Assembly (NCBI GenBank): GCA_021205695.1
Contig: JAJPXB010000047.1
Span: 1 to 64,000, forward strand
Direction of reading: 5' to 3'
DNA length: 64,000 nucleotides
Origin: Clostridiales bacterium
GTDB taxonomy: Bacteria > Bacillota > Clostridia > Oscillospirales > Oscillospiraceae
In this document: positions 26,297 through 34,942 of the stretch, piece after piece
Numbering within the stretch: the first letter of the stretch is position 1
Layout: each line of letters begins with the position of its first letter
Made by a program: the position numbers and the translations under genes
Notes under the pieces: model-generated
The model's database searches: none
Told to the model about the DNA's origin: nothing
What the model saw: only the letters and a program-made list of their open reading frames with translations

Positions 26297-27711
26297 CTTC
26301 TGCTATCCTCCTCAGGGGCTCTCCCCAGACGGCCCCGGAGCGCTGCCCCGGGGCGCAGGATGTCGGTCAGCTCCCGAACGCCCTTGTGGCTGGTGACCAC
26401 GATCATGGTGTCGTCCCGCATGAGGCAGTCGCTGCCCCGGGGATTAAAGACCCGGCCTTTCCGGATGATGGCGGAGACCAGCAGGTCGTCCCGGAGGGGC
26501 AGCTCCATCAGGGGGACGTTGAACAGGGGGGAGGTGCCCTCCAGCCGGAAGCTGAGCACCTCCGCCTTGCCGTCCAGAATGGGGTAGTTGGTCTCCACGC
26601 TGCTGTTCATGGAGTTCTGCATGGCCCGGATATACTGGGCGATCTGCCGGGCGGCCAGCTCCCGGGGGCAGATGATGCTGCCCAGATCCATCCGCTCCAG
26701 CACCTCCGAAAAGGGCATATCGGAGACCTTGGTCACCCGCTTCCCCTTGGGGTTGTAGATGGAGGCCAGCATGGAGAGCATCAGGTTTTCCTCATCCACG
26801 TTGGTCAGAGAGACCACCGACTGGGCGCTCTCCAGACCCTCCTCCAGCAGCACGTCCCGGTTCCGGCTGCTGGCGTGGATGACCATGGCGGAGGGCAGCG
26901 CCTCGCTGAGATAGGCGCAGCGCTCCTCATCTGCCTCCAGGATTTTGATGTTGATTTTCATTCCGGCCAGCTGGTAGGCCAGATAGTAGGCGATCCTGCC
27001 GCCGCCCACGATCATGGTGTCCCGGGCCTGGCCGGAGGCGATGCCGATACGCTGGAAAAAGAAAGAGGTGTTCTGGGGGGAGCCGACGATGGAGACCTTG
27101 TCTCCCTCCTGGAACACAAAATCGCCCTTGGGGATGATGACCTTTCGGTTCCGCTCCACGGCGCAGACCAGGATGTTGGTGCCCAGCTTCTGGTTCATCC
27201 GACTGATGGGGAGACTGACCAGAGGACTTTTCCGCTCCAGAGAGAAGGTGAGCAGCTCCGCCCGCCCCTCGGCGAAGGTGGAGATGTCGATGGCCTTCGG
27301 GGTGCGGAGGCGGCGGGCGATCTCTGTGGCCGCCGTCAGCTCCGGGTTGAGCAGCATGGAGATGCCCAGGCTCTGCTGGAGATAGGTCCGCTCCTCGTGG
27401 TAGGTGAAGTCACGGACCCGGGCGATAGTGGTGATGCCGTGACCGGCCTTTTTGGCGATCACGCAGCAGAGCAGGTTCACCTCGTCCTGCCCGGTGACGG
27501 CGATGAACACGTCGCAGGTGGCGATGCCTGCCTCCTCCAGCAGCTGAAAGCTGGTCCCGTTGCCCACCATGCCCATCACGTCGCAGTTGTCTGCGATCTG
27601 CTGGACCTTTTCCCGTCTGGTGTCGATAACGGTGATATCGCAGTCCTCCTGGCTCAGCTCCTCCGCCAGGGTGGAACCGATTCTCCCGCAGCCGACAATA
27701 ATCATATTCAT
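26293..27711 (-). CDS. trkA: Trk system potassium regulatory subunit TrkA
   Basis: The cytoplasmic gating subunit for TrkH. Two tandem RCK units in 472 residues: MNMIIVGCGRIGSTLAEEL with an Asp at the end of strand 2 (VIDTRREK), then TrkA-C, followed by a second MIVGGGRIAYYLAYQL with ILEADEERC and a second TrkA-C. Both NAD(H)-binding Gly motifs are intact. The chosen ATG follows AGAGG by about ten bases; a 15-codon upstream extension is open but without a ribosome-binding site. Transcribed divergently from galK. Confidence 0.94.
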   Translation of the reverse strand: MNMIIVGCGRIGSTLAEELSQEDCDITVIDTRREKVQQIADNCDVMGMVGNGTSFQLLEEAGIATCDVFIAVTGQDEVNLLCCVIAKKAGHGITTIARVRDFTYHEERTYLQQSLGISMLLNPELTAATEIARRLRTPKAIDISTFAEGRAELLTFSLERKSPLVSLPISRMNQKLGTNILVCAVERNRKVIIPKGDFVFQEGDKVSIVGSPQNTSFFFQRIGIASGQARDTMIVGGGRIAYYLAYQLAGMKINIKILEADEERCAYLSEALPSAMVIHASSRNRDVLLEEGLESAQSVVSLTNVDEENLMLSMLASIYNPKGKRVTKVSDMPFSEVLERMDLGSIICPRELAARQIAQYIRAMQNSMNSSVETNYPILDGKAEVLSFRLEGTSPLFNVPLMELPLRDDLLVSAIIRKGRVFNPRGSDCLMRDDTMIVVTSHKGVRELTDILRPGAALRGRLGRAPEEDSRR

Positions 27712-27746
27712 TCGGAAATCGCCTCTCTTGCTTTCCTGCTTGTGAC

Positions 27747-27775
27747 AGCATAGCACAAAAGACGCAAAGTGGCAA
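27747..27775 (-). promoter_or_regulatory. Promoter of trkA-trkH
   Basis: On the minus strand TTGCCA (27770-27775), 17 bases, TATGCT (27747-27752). The -35 box and the next five bases, TTGCCACTTTG, are identical to those of the divergent galK promoter. Confidence 0.8.
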
Positions 27776-27857
27776 CGATAAAATCAAAAGAGAGGCCGGG
27801 AACGGCGGAGCGGAGGGACGACGGAGAAAAACGAAACGAACTTTTCACAAAAACACA

Positions 27858-27886
27858 TTGCCACTTTGAACCTGGAACGGTATAAT
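27858..27886 (+). promoter_or_regulatory. Promoter of galK-galT
   Basis: TTGCCA (27858-27863), a 17-base spacer and a consensus TATAAT (27881-27886), 51 bp before the galK start. Confidence 0.85.
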
Positions 27887-27937
27887 AGGAGCGAAAACAG
27901 AGAGGCCGTATGTCGGCCTTGCAGGAGGAATCGATAT

Positions 27938-29233
27938 ATGACAACAATCAAGGCGATTCGGGCGGCGCTGCTCACGGAGGACTGTCGTCGGGAGCTGGCC
28001 CGGGTCTATTGCCGGGAGGAAAATACCGTCGGCCCTGTCTGCTGCCGCCTGGAGGAGCTGATGGACAGCTTTCAAAAGGCTTTTCAGCGGGACGAGGACA
28101 CGGAGGTAGCGCTCTGCACCGCGGCGGGCCGTACCGAGGTGGGGGGAAACCACACCGACCACCAGCGGGGCAAGGTGCTGGCCGCCAGTGTGGACCTGGA
28201 CGCCGTGGCCTGTGTCGCCCCCAACGGGACCGGCGAGGTCTGCCTGTGCTCCGAGGGGTACGGCACTGTAAGGGTCCGGGTAGACGAGCTGGACAGGGTA
28301 TCCGCCGAGGAGAATACCACCCCCTCCCTGGTCCGGGGCATCCTGGCCCGGACAGCTCAGCTGGGCTATCGGCCGGTGGGCTTTGATGCGTACATCCGCT
28401 CCGATGTGCCGGGAGGCTCCGGCCTGTCCTCCTCTGCCTGCTATGAGGTGCTGGTGGGGGTCATTGTGAATCATCTGTACTGCCACGACGAGCTGTCCCT
28501 GGCCCAGATCGCCATGATGGGACAGTATGCGGAAAACGTCTACTTCGGCAAGCCCTCCGGCCTGATGGATCAGATGGCGTGCGCCCTGGGCGGCATTGTG
28601 GCCATCGACTTCCGGGACGAGAACGACCCGGTCTATCATCAGGTGACCTTTGACTTTATGGCGGCGGGCCACGTCCTGTGCATCATCGACACCGGGGCGG
28701 ACCACGCCGACCTGACCGCCGACTACGGGGCCATTCCCCGGGAAATGCGGGCGGTGGCGGCTCAGATGGGGAAGGAAGTGCTCAGCGAGACTGACCCGAC
28801 GGTATTTTATGCCCAGCTGCCCCGGCTCCGGGAGCGGCTGGGAGATCGGGCGGTGCTCCGGGCCATCCACTATTACGACGATGTGAGCCGGGTGGAGCAG
28901 CAGGTGCAGGCCCTGGAGCGGGGAGATTTTGACACCTTCCTGCGCTTGGTGAACCAGTCCGGGCAGTCCTCCTTTATGTACCTGCAAAATGTTTCCACCT
29001 TCCGTGACCCCGCCGACCAGCCGGTGGCGGTGGCCCTGGCGGCGGCCCAGCATCTGCTGGCGGGACAGGGCGCCGTCCGGGTACACGGGGGAGGCTTCGC
29101 CGGAACGATTCAGGCCTTTGTCCCTCTGGATCGCCTGGAGGTGTTCCGGACCGGCATGGACGCTCTGCTGGGGCAGGGCTCCTGCCATATCCTGGCCATC
29201 CGTCCCGTGGGCGGGGCCGTGCTGTTTGGATGA
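27938..29233 (+). CDS. galK: Galactokinase
   Basis: Phosphorylates galactose with ATP in the Leloir pathway. The 431-residue GHMP kinase shows the galactokinase signature GRTEVGGNHTDHQRGKVL near residue 67, the ATP-binding PGGSGLSSSACYEV near 161, GKPSGLMDQMACALGG near 205, and RVHGGGFAGTIQAF near 382. GCAGGAGG is eight bases before the ATG. galT follows 14 bp later. No galE or aldose epimerase is visible nearby. Confidence 0.93.
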   Translation: MTTIKAIRAALLTEDCRRELARVYCREENTVGPVCCRLEELMDSFQKAFQRDEDTEVALCTAAGRTEVGGNHTDHQRGKVLAASVDLDAVACVAPNGTGEVCLCSEGYGTVRVRVDELDRVSAEENTTPSLVRGILARTAQLGYRPVGFDAYIRSDVPGGSGLSSSACYEVLVGVIVNHLYCHDELSLAQIAMMGQYAENVYFGKPSGLMDQMACALGGIVAIDFRDENDPVYHQVTFDFMAAGHVLCIIDTGADHADLTADYGAIPREMRAVAAQMGKEVLSETDPTVFYAQLPRLRERLGDRAVLRAIHYYDDVSRVEQQVQALERGDFDTFLRLVNQSGQSSFMYLQNVSTFRDPADQPVAVALAAAQHLLAGQGAVRVHGGGFAGTIQAFVPLDRLEVFRTGMDALLGQGSCHILAIRPVGGAVLFG

Positions 29234-29247
29234 GAGGAGAGGTAACG

Positions 29248-30738
29248 ATGGAGCTTGCCATTTCTCAGCTGGTGGAGTACGCCGTCCGCCATGGGTTGAT
29301 CGAAGAGGGAGACCGGGTCTGGGCGGCCAACCGGCTGCTGGAGGCCCTGGGCCTGGAGGGATTTCAGGGCTTGGAACCGGTGGAGGAGCTGCCGCCCCTC
29401 CAGGACATTCTGGACGTCATGAACCGTTACGCCTATGAGCACGGACTGATTCAGGGGGACACCCCCTCCTTCACCGACCTGTATGACACCGGGCTGATGG
29501 GCCTGCTGACCCCCCGGCCCTCGGAGACGGGGCGGCGATTCTGGGAGGCCTATCGCCGCAGCCCGGAGGAGGCCACCGACTGGTATTATACCTTCTCCGG
29601 GGATACCAACTACATCCGCCGGGACCGCATCGCGAAGGACGTAAAGTGGCCGGCGGAGACGGAGTACGGCACCCTGGACATCACCATCAACCTGTCCAAG
29701 CCGGAGAAGGACCCCCGGGCCATCGCCGCCGCCGGAAAGGCGGTCTCGGTGAAGTACCCCAAGTGTCTGCTCTGTGTGGAAAACGAGGGTTATGCCGGAC
29801 GGCTGGATCACCCCGCCCGCCAGAATCACCGAGTCATCCCCCTGAAGCTGGCGGGGGAGGACTACTGTCTCCAGTATTCCCCCTATGTCTACTATAATGA
29901 GCACTGCATCGTCTTTAACCGACAGCACATCCCCATGGCCATAGACCGGCGGTGCTTTGACCATCTGCTGGAGTTCGTCACCGTGTTCCCCCACTATTTT
30001 GTCGGCTCCAACGCAGACCTCCCCATCGTGGGGGGCAGCGTCCTGAGCCATGACCACTATCAGGGCGGGCGCTATACCTTCGCCATGGAGCGCGCCCCGG
30101 TGGAGACGGAGATCTCCATCCCCGGCTACGGGGAGCTGTCCGCCGGCATCGTCCGGTGGCCCATGTCGGTCATCCGGCTCCGGGGGGCAGACCCGGTTCG
30201 GGTGGCGGATTGTTGCGAGCATATCCTGAATGTCTGGCGGGGCTATTCCGACCCGGCGGCGGATATTCTGGCGGAGACGGACGCACCCCACAACACCATC
30301 ACTCCCATCTGCCGCAGAAGGGGAGAGGACTACGAGATGGATCTGGTGCTGCGGAACAACCGCACTACCGAGGCATATCCCCTGGGCATCTTCCACCCCC
30401 ACCAGGAGAAGCACCATATCAAGAAGGAGAACATCGGGCTCATCGAGGTCATGGGTCTGGCGGTGCTCCCCGCCCGGCTGAAGGAAGAGCTGGCCGTGCT
30501 GGAGGAGCGCATCCTCACCGGCGGCGATCTGGAGGCCGACCCCAGAACGGCGTCCCATGCGGCGTGGACCAGAGAGACGGTGATGGGCGGACATCCCGAG
30601 CTGAACGCGGACAACTGCGGCGACATTCTCCGGCTGGAGGTGGGCAAGGTCTTTGCCGCCGTCCTGGAGGACGCGGGGGTGTACAAGCGCACCGAACAGG
30701 GCAGGGAGGCGTTCCTGCGATTTGTGGCGGCGCTGTAA
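29248..30738 (+). CDS. galT: UDP-glucose--hexose-1-phosphate uridylyltransferase, Firmicute type
   Basis: Exchanges UMP between UDP-glucose and galactose 1-phosphate. The 496-residue length and sequence fit the GalT type 2 family of Firmicutes rather than the HxHxQ enzyme of E. coli: PKCLLCVENEGYAGRLDHPARQNHR near residue 170, the SVLSHDHYQGGRYTF motif near 265 with the catalytic His region, and NNRTTEAYPLGIFHPHQEKHHIKKENIG near 370. AGGAGAGG precedes the ATG. Co-transcribed with galK. Confidence 0.93.
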   Translation: MELAISQLVEYAVRHGLIEEGDRVWAANRLLEALGLEGFQGLEPVEELPPLQDILDVMNRYAYEHGLIQGDTPSFTDLYDTGLMGLLTPRPSETGRRFWEAYRRSPEEATDWYYTFSGDTNYIRRDRIAKDVKWPAETEYGTLDITINLSKPEKDPRAIAAAGKAVSVKYPKCLLCVENEGYAGRLDHPARQNHRVIPLKLAGEDYCLQYSPYVYYNEHCIVFNRQHIPMAIDRRCFDHLLEFVTVFPHYFVGSNADLPIVGGSVLSHDHYQGGRYTFAMERAPVETEISIPGYGELSAGIVRWPMSVIRLRGADPVRVADCCEHILNVWRGYSDPAADILAETDAPHNTITPICRRRGEDYEMDLVLRNNRTTEAYPLGIFHPHQEKHHIKKENIGLIEVMGLAVLPARLKEELAVLEERILTGGDLEADPRTASHAAWTRETVMGGHPELNADNCGDILRLEVGKVFAAVLEDAGVYKRTEQGREAFLRFVAAL

Positions 30739-30758
30739 AACCACTCTGAGAAGAGAAC

Positions 30759-30787
30759 TTGTTATTTTCTCCCGTTTGTGCTATGAT
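30759..30787 (+). promoter_or_regulatory. Promoter of the small membrane protein pair
   Basis: TTGTTA (30759-30764), 17 bases, TATGAT (30782-30787), 62 bp before the next start codon. Confidence 0.75.
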
Positions 30788-30848
30788 ATCCGGGAAATAC
30801 CGGCGCTGATATGGAATGTGCGCCGGACAGGAGAAGGAGAGACATTTT

Positions 30849-31262
30849 ATGGCGTGTTTTCTGGTACCGGCCGCCGAAGCGGCCGCCATCACGGTGGCAA
30901 ACCATGTGATAAAGAACCATGAAAAGCGGGCGGCGGCACAGCCCCGCAGGGGGGAAAAGCCGGAGGCGGACCGCGGCGGCTCGTCCATCCCCTGGAGCCG
31001 GAAGCTGAGCTGGCTGTCCGAGCTGCTGTGGGGCGGCTCCCTGCTGCTGGCCTTTGAGCACCTGTGGCACGGGGAGCTCGTCCCCTGGTTCCCCTTCCTG
31101 ACGGCGGCCTCCGACCCGGCCAGTATGGCGGAGATGCTCCAGGAGATGGGCTCGGTGGGTGTGCTCATGGCCCTGATCGTCACGGGGGCCTGGGGGGCGA
31201 TGGTGGTCGCCGCCGAGGGCATCGCCAAGCGTGACGGGGAGACTACCCCCGTCGCAGAGTGA
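30849..31262 (+). CDS. Conserved-looking membrane protein of unknown function
   Basis: A 137-residue protein that I cannot place in a characterised family. It opens MACFLVPAAEAAAITVANHVIKNHE, a hydrophobic stretch that may be a membrane segment or reentrant helix, followed by a basic linker, then two stronger hydrophobic segments at about 56-76 and 100-122. AGAAGGAGAG precedes the ATG. It is followed 11 bp later by another small membrane protein under one promoter, so the two probably form a complex. Confidence 0.65.
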   Translation: MACFLVPAAEAAAITVANHVIKNHEKRAAAQPRRGEKPEADRGGSSIPWSRKLSWLSELLWGGSLLLAFEHLWHGELVPWFPFLTAASDPASMAEMLQEMGSVGVLMALIVTGAWGAMVVAAEGIAKRDGETTPVAE

Positions 31263-31273
31263 GGTGAGACGAT

Positions 31274-31585
31274 ATGACCCTGCTGCTCACCGTCCTTGCC
31301 GCCGTATGTGCCACTGTCCGGTGGTATACCCGGAGGGACGACACCATGCACCTGGGGGCGCTGTGCCTGATACTGTGGGGGGCCTCCCTGATGTGGCTGG
31401 CAGACGCCATTTTCGAGTATGCCGAGCTGGGGGCGGACTACTTTACCCCGGCTCTGGAGGACATGGCGAACGACGCCTTCCTGGGGCTCTCTGTGATCGC
31501 CCTTGCGTTGGTGGTCTGGCTGGTCATCGTGCTGGTCAGAGACTCCAGGGGCACGATCCGGAAAATGCTTACCCGGAAAAAGTAA
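31274..31585 (+). CDS. Small membrane protein of unknown function
   Basis: A 103-residue protein with three predicted membrane segments (about 2-14, 26-48 and 68-90), an acidic patch between the second and third and a basic C-terminus (RGTIRKMLTRKK). No family recognised. The GTGAGGTGAGACGAT run before the start provides a ribosome-binding site. Same transcript as the preceding membrane protein; a strong terminator follows. Confidence 0.65.
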   Translation: MTLLLTVLAAVCATVRWYTRRDDTMHLGALCLILWGASLMWLADAIFEYAELGADYFTPALEDMANDAFLGLSVIALALVVWLVIVLVRDSRGTIRKMLTRKK

Positions 31586-31595
31586 AAGGTAAAAC

Positions 31596-31637
31596 AAATC
31601 CGCCGGTTTGGAGAAGGCCTCCAGACCGACGGATTTT
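31596..31637. terminator. Bidirectional terminator between convergent genes
   Basis: An 18-bp stem with two imperfect pairs (31596-31613 with 31619-31636) has A-rich sequence on the left and T-rich on the right, so it can end both the plus-strand pair and rpe. Confidence 0.8.
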
Positions 31638-31661
31638 GCTTTTGTACAGAGAAAACAGCCC

Positions 31662-32312
31662 TCAGAGCTGCCGGAACTCCCGCACCGCCCGGGCGATGTC
31701 CGGGGCGCAGAACACGGCGCTGCCCGCCACCAGGAGGGTGGCCCCGGCCTGGGCGCACTGGGGGGCAGTGGAGCCCAGCTTGACCCCGCCGTCCACTGAG
31801 AGGTCGGGGTGGATTCCCCGCCGGGCGCACTCGGCCCGGAGGGTGCGGAGCTTGTCCAGGGCCCGGGGGTCGAAGGACTGGCCCCCCTGTCCCGGCTCCA
31901 CCCCCATGACCAGCACCAGGGCAAGTCTGTCCAGCCAGGGGAATACGGCCTCTGCCGGAGTGTTCGGGCTGATGGCCAGACCTGCGCCCCGTCCGGCGGC
32001 GTGGATCACACCCAGGACGGCGTCGATGCTGTCCTCCGTCTCCACATGAAAGGTGAGCAGGTCGGCCCCCGCCTCCAGAAAGGCGGGAGCGTATATCAGG
32101 GGATGGGTAATCATCAGGTGTACATCCAGCACCGCCGTTCCCAGGCCCCTGCGGAGGGAACGCAGCACGGGCAGGCCAAAGGAGATATTCTCCACAAAAT
32201 GGCCGTCCATCACGTCAAAATGTATCATATCCGCTCCGGCGTCCAATGCTGTCCGGCACTGATCCCCCAGTCGGGTGAAGTCTGCCGACAGGATCGAGGG
32301 GCTAATCTTCAT
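31662..32312 (-). CDS. rpe: Ribulose-phosphate 3-epimerase
   Basis: Interconverts ribulose 5-phosphate and xylulose 5-phosphate in the pentose phosphate pathway. The 216-residue TIM barrel has KISPSILSADFTRLGDQ, MIHFDVMDGHFVENISFGLPV with the metal-binding His and Asp, LDVHLMI, VLVMGVEPGQGGQSF and LSVDGGVKL, all diagnostic. ATG 32312 is ten bases after GGGAGGC; an in-frame ATG at 32330 would overlap that site. Its own promoter lies at 32366-32394. Confidence 0.95.
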   Translation of the reverse strand: MKISPSILSADFTRLGDQCRTALDAGADMIHFDVMDGHFVENISFGLPVLRSLRRGLGTAVLDVHLMITHPLIYAPAFLEAGADLLTFHVETEDSIDAVLGVIHAAGRGAGLAISPNTPAEAVFPWLDRLALVLVMGVEPGQGGQSFDPRALDKLRTLRAECARRGIHPDLSVDGGVKLGSTAPQCAQAGATLLVAGSAVFCAPDIARAVREFRQL

Positions 32313-32365
32313 GGTGTGGCTGCCTCCCATTCACTGACTGAACCGGTGGTTCGTTCCGGGAAAAC

Positions 32366-32394
32366 ATCATACGATATTCGGAGGATACTGTCAA
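32366..32394 (-). promoter_or_regulatory. Promoter of rpe
   Basis: On the minus strand a consensus TTGACA (32389-32394), 17 bases, TATGAT (32366-32371). Confidence 0.8.
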
Positions 32395-32454
32395 GGAAAA
32401 TCGACGGGGCGAGGACAAACCGATATAAATATACTAACCTACTATAAAAATATG

Positions 32455-32483
32455 TTGAAATCATGTCGCAAAAAGCGTATAGT
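32455..32483 (+). promoter_or_regulatory. Promoter of the HD-domain gene
   Basis: TTGAAA (32455-32460), 17 bases, TATAGT (32478-32483), 48 bp before the start codon. Confidence 0.8.
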
Positions 32484-32530
32484 AAGGGGAGCAGCGGCAT
32501 AGCCGCAGAGCAAAAGGAGCGAATACGAAC

Positions 32531-33109
32531 ATGATTACCAGAGACGAGGCGTTCAGCCTGCTGAAAGAGTACAACCAGGAGCCCTTCCACATCCGCCATG
32601 CCCTGACGGTGGAGGGGGTCATGCGCTATTATGCCCGGGAGCTGGGCTACGGAGACGAGGAGGAGTTCTGGGGCATCGTGGGGCTGCTCCACGACCTGGA
32701 TTTCGAGCGGTATCCCGACCAGCACTGCATCAAGAGCCAGGAGATCATGCGCCAGCGTGGCCTGGACGAGCGGCTGATCCACGCCACCGCCAGCCACGGC
32801 TGGAATCTGACGGTGGACATCAAGCCGGAGCACGAGATGGAGAAGGTGCTCTACGCCGCCGACGAGCTCACCGGACTGATCTATGCCGCCTGCCTGATGC
32901 GCCCCTCCAGGAGCGTTCAGGACATGGAGGTCAAGAGCCTGAAAAAGAAGTACAAGGACAAGAAGTTTGCCGCAGGCTGCTCCCGGCAGGTCATCGAGGA
33001 CGGAGCTGCCCTCCTGGGCTGGGATCTGGCGGAGCTGCAGAGATGGACCATCGAGGCCATGCGGGTGGACGAGGCGGCCATCAACGCCTATTTTGAAGCA
33101 CAGGGCTGA
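32531..33109 (+). CDS. HD-domain hydrolase
   Basis: A 192-residue protein of the HD superfamily, which are metal-dependent phosphohydrolases. HIRHALTVEGVMRYYARELG supplies the first His, GLLHDLDFERYP the HD dyad near residue 53, HATASHGW near 78 and the later AADELTGLIYA Asp complete the site. The substrate is unknown; relatives are annotated as HDIG or hydrolase proteins. AAAGGAG is about 12 bases before the ATG. Its 3' end overlaps the convergent RNase M5 gene by 22 bp. Confidence 0.87.
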   Translation: MITRDEAFSLLKEYNQEPFHIRHALTVEGVMRYYARELGYGDEEEFWGIVGLLHDLDFERYPDQHCIKSQEIMRQRGLDERLIHATASHGWNLTVDIKPEHEMEKVLYAADELTGLIYAACLMRPSRSVQDMEVKSLKKKYKDKKFAAGCSRQVIEDGAALLGWDLAELQRWTIEAMRVDEAAINAYFEAQG

Positions 33110-33711
33110 GCCTCGTCGTCCAGCCGGGCGACGACCTGCGTATATGCCTCATAGCTGTACAAAACGTTCAGCACCTCCAGCAGACCGTTGGTGGTCAGCC
33201 GCCGGGGAAGCTCCAGCAGGGCCTTCAGCCGGTTCCGGCGGGCGGCGCTGTCCGGCCGCCCGGTGAGGCCGTCCCGGAAGAAGTCCGCCTTGGTGATCTC
33301 CCGGCGGGGAAGGGGGGAAGTATCGTCCTCGCCCAGGACGGTGGCGCCCGCCCGGCGGAGGGCGGCCTCCAACACCTCGGGGCGCATCCCCTCCACTCCC
33401 AGCTTGCCCTCCTTGCCGGGTCTGGCCTTCCGGCGCTCCTTGCCGGGGATATCGGGGATATAGGCCTGCTTTAACTGCTCCCCTGGAATGACCCCCTTCA
33501 GGTGGTTCCGGATGACGAATCCCGCCCCGTCGCTGTCGGTGAGGAGGATCAACCCCCGCTCCCGGGCGATGCGGCGGAGGAAACGGGTCTTTTCCTCGTC
33601 CCTGAAGATGCCAAAGCCGTCGGTGGGGATGATGAGGGCGTCTACCACCTGGGAGAGAGTGTTTTTGTCGTAGCGGCCCTCCACCACGATGGCCTCCCGG
33701 ATCTTCAGCAT
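33088..33711 (-). CDS. rnmV: Ribonuclease M5-like Toprim protein
   Basis: RNase M5 matures the ends of 5S rRNA in low-GC Gram-positives. The N-terminal Toprim domain has AIVVEGRYDKNTL near residue 7 with the catalytic Glu and LILLTDSDGAGFVIRNHL near 54 with the DxD; the C-terminal half matches the DUF4093 domain (ITKADFFRDGLTG). Length 207 residues is normal. It lies one base after holA on the minus strand, so the two are one transcript, and its 3' end overlaps the HD gene. Confidence 0.88.
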   Translation of the reverse strand: MLKIREAIVVEGRYDKNTLSQVVDALIIPTDGFGIFRDEEKTRFLRRIARERGLILLTDSDGAGFVIRNHLKGVIPGEQLKQAYIPDIPGKERRKARPGKEGKLGVEGMRPEVLEAALRRAGATVLGEDDTSPLPRREITKADFFRDGLTGRPDSAARRNRLKALLELPRRLTTNGLLEVLNVLYSYEAYTQVVARLDDEAQPCASK

Positions 33712-33712
33712 C

Positions 33713-34759
33713 TCACTGCCCCCTGTCCTGGGCGGCCAGACGCAGGAGCAGCTCGGTGAGCACGTCCGCCCCGTCCCGGCCCAGCTTCATCTCCCGGTCC
33801 GCCTGCTGGCAGAGGAGAACCGCCTCCCGGCACCAGGGGAGGGAATACCGCCGGGCAGACTGCATCAGCTTTCGGGCCTGCCAGTCGCTGCGCATCCCCC
33901 AGAGCTGGGCCACATAGCGCTCTCCCCGGCCGTTTTCCAGGGCCAGGCGGGCGCTCCAGATCTGCCGCAGCTGCCGCCCCACGGCGGCCATGATATAGAT
34001 GGGCTGCTCTCCCATGCGGAGCAGCTCTCCCAGCAGACCCATGGCCCGGTCGTAGTTGCCCTCCCCGATGGCGTCGGTCATCTGAAAGGCCCGGGCGTCC
34101 AGCACCGGGTCGCACACGGCGTCGATATCCTGCTTGGTGACGGCCCTGCCCCGGGCGTAGGCCCCCAGCTTGTCCGTCTCTCCGGCCAGATTGGTCATGA
34201 GGCCGCCGCAGAGGAAGGTGAGATACTCCGCCGTGGGCGTGTCGATCTCTTTGCCCCAGGCCTGCTTGAGCCGCCGCCGGAGCCAGTCGTTCAGGTCGCT
34301 CTGCTCCTGCTGGCGAAACTCCACGATCAGGCCCCTGGCCTTGATGAGCTTGCCCAGCTTGGTGTTGGCGTTGCCCTTCCACTCCATGGTGTCGTAGAGG
34401 AACACCAGGCACAGGTATTCCGGCAGATCGTCGATCAGGGCCATCAGACCGTTGCGGCGCTCCTCATTTTTGAACAGATCCCAGTCGTAGACCAGCACCA
34501 TGCTCCGCTCGCTCATCATGGGCATGGCCTCCGCCGCCTGGGTCAGCTCCTGGAGGGTCATGTCTTTCCCCTGAAAGACGTGGAGATTGAAGGATTCCAT
34601 GCCCTCGGTCAGCACCTTCCCCTTGAGCTGCTCCAGATAGTAATCCCGAAGATAGTCCTCGGGGCCGTAAAAGATATAGAGCCCGGCGGGCTGGCCCTGC
34701 CTGAGCGCAGCCTTGAGCTGGGACAGTCCGCTGGGGGCTGCCGGTTTTCTGGGCGGCAT
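33713..34759 (-). CDS. holA: DNA polymerase III subunit delta
   Basis: The delta subunit opens the sliding clamp within the clamp loader. The 348-residue protein has YIFYGPEDYLRDYYLEQLKG near residue 28, which is the degenerate AAA+ start of HolA, VLVYDWDLFKNEE, a central LIVEFRQQEQSDLNDWLRRRL and the C-terminal collar domain ending in MKLGRDGADVLTELLLRLA. AGGAGGGGG is close upstream of the ATG; longer in-frame extensions have no support. Confidence 0.92.
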   Translation of the reverse strand: MPPRKPAAPSGLSQLKAALRQGQPAGLYIFYGPEDYLRDYYLEQLKGKVLTEGMESFNLHVFQGKDMTLQELTQAAEAMPMMSERSMVLVYDWDLFKNEERRNGLMALIDDLPEYLCLVFLYDTMEWKGNANTKLGKLIKARGLIVEFRQQEQSDLNDWLRRRLKQAWGKEIDTPTAEYLTFLCGGLMTNLAGETDKLGAYARGRAVTKQDIDAVCDPVLDARAFQMTDAIGEGNYDRAMGLLGELLRMGEQPIYIMAAVGRQLRQIWSARLALENGRGERYVAQLWGMRSDWQARKLMQSARRYSLPWCREAVLLCQQADREMKLGRDGADVLTELLLRLAAQDRGQ

Positions 34760-34790
34760 GGGACCCCCTCCTCTCTGTGACGATGTCCAT

Positions 34791-34819
34791 AGTATACCGT
34801 TTTTTGGCGGCAGAGGCAA
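34791..34819 (-). promoter_or_regulatory. Promoter of holA-rnmV
   Basis: On the minus strand TTGCCT (34814-34819), 17 bases, TATACT (34791-34796), about 32 bp from the start codon. Confidence 0.75.
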
Positions 34820-34865
34820 GAACGGGAAGCGCAAAAGTGGTATGGCAGACGCCAAAATCCACCCC

Positions 34866-34894
34866 TTGAAAACCTACCCGCCAGATAGTATAAT
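34866..34894 (+). promoter_or_regulatory. Promoter of the Rrf2 regulator gene
   Basis: TTGAAA (34866-34871), 17 bases, consensus TATAAT (34889-34894). It is arranged back to back with the holA promoter, which places any Rrf2 operator here in reach of both. Confidence 0.8.
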
Positions 34895-34942
34895 AGAGCC
34901 ACTGAAAAATGGCCAGAAGGACGGTAGGGGGGACGCGCTGTG

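Noticed and set aside
25193..26587. Long plus-strand frame antisense to trkH/trkA (and a similar one at 26386-27753)
   Set aside because: The minus-strand TrkH and TrkA have complete motifs, whereas the plus-strand translations are Gly/Gln/His-rich shadows without a ribosome-binding site or family.
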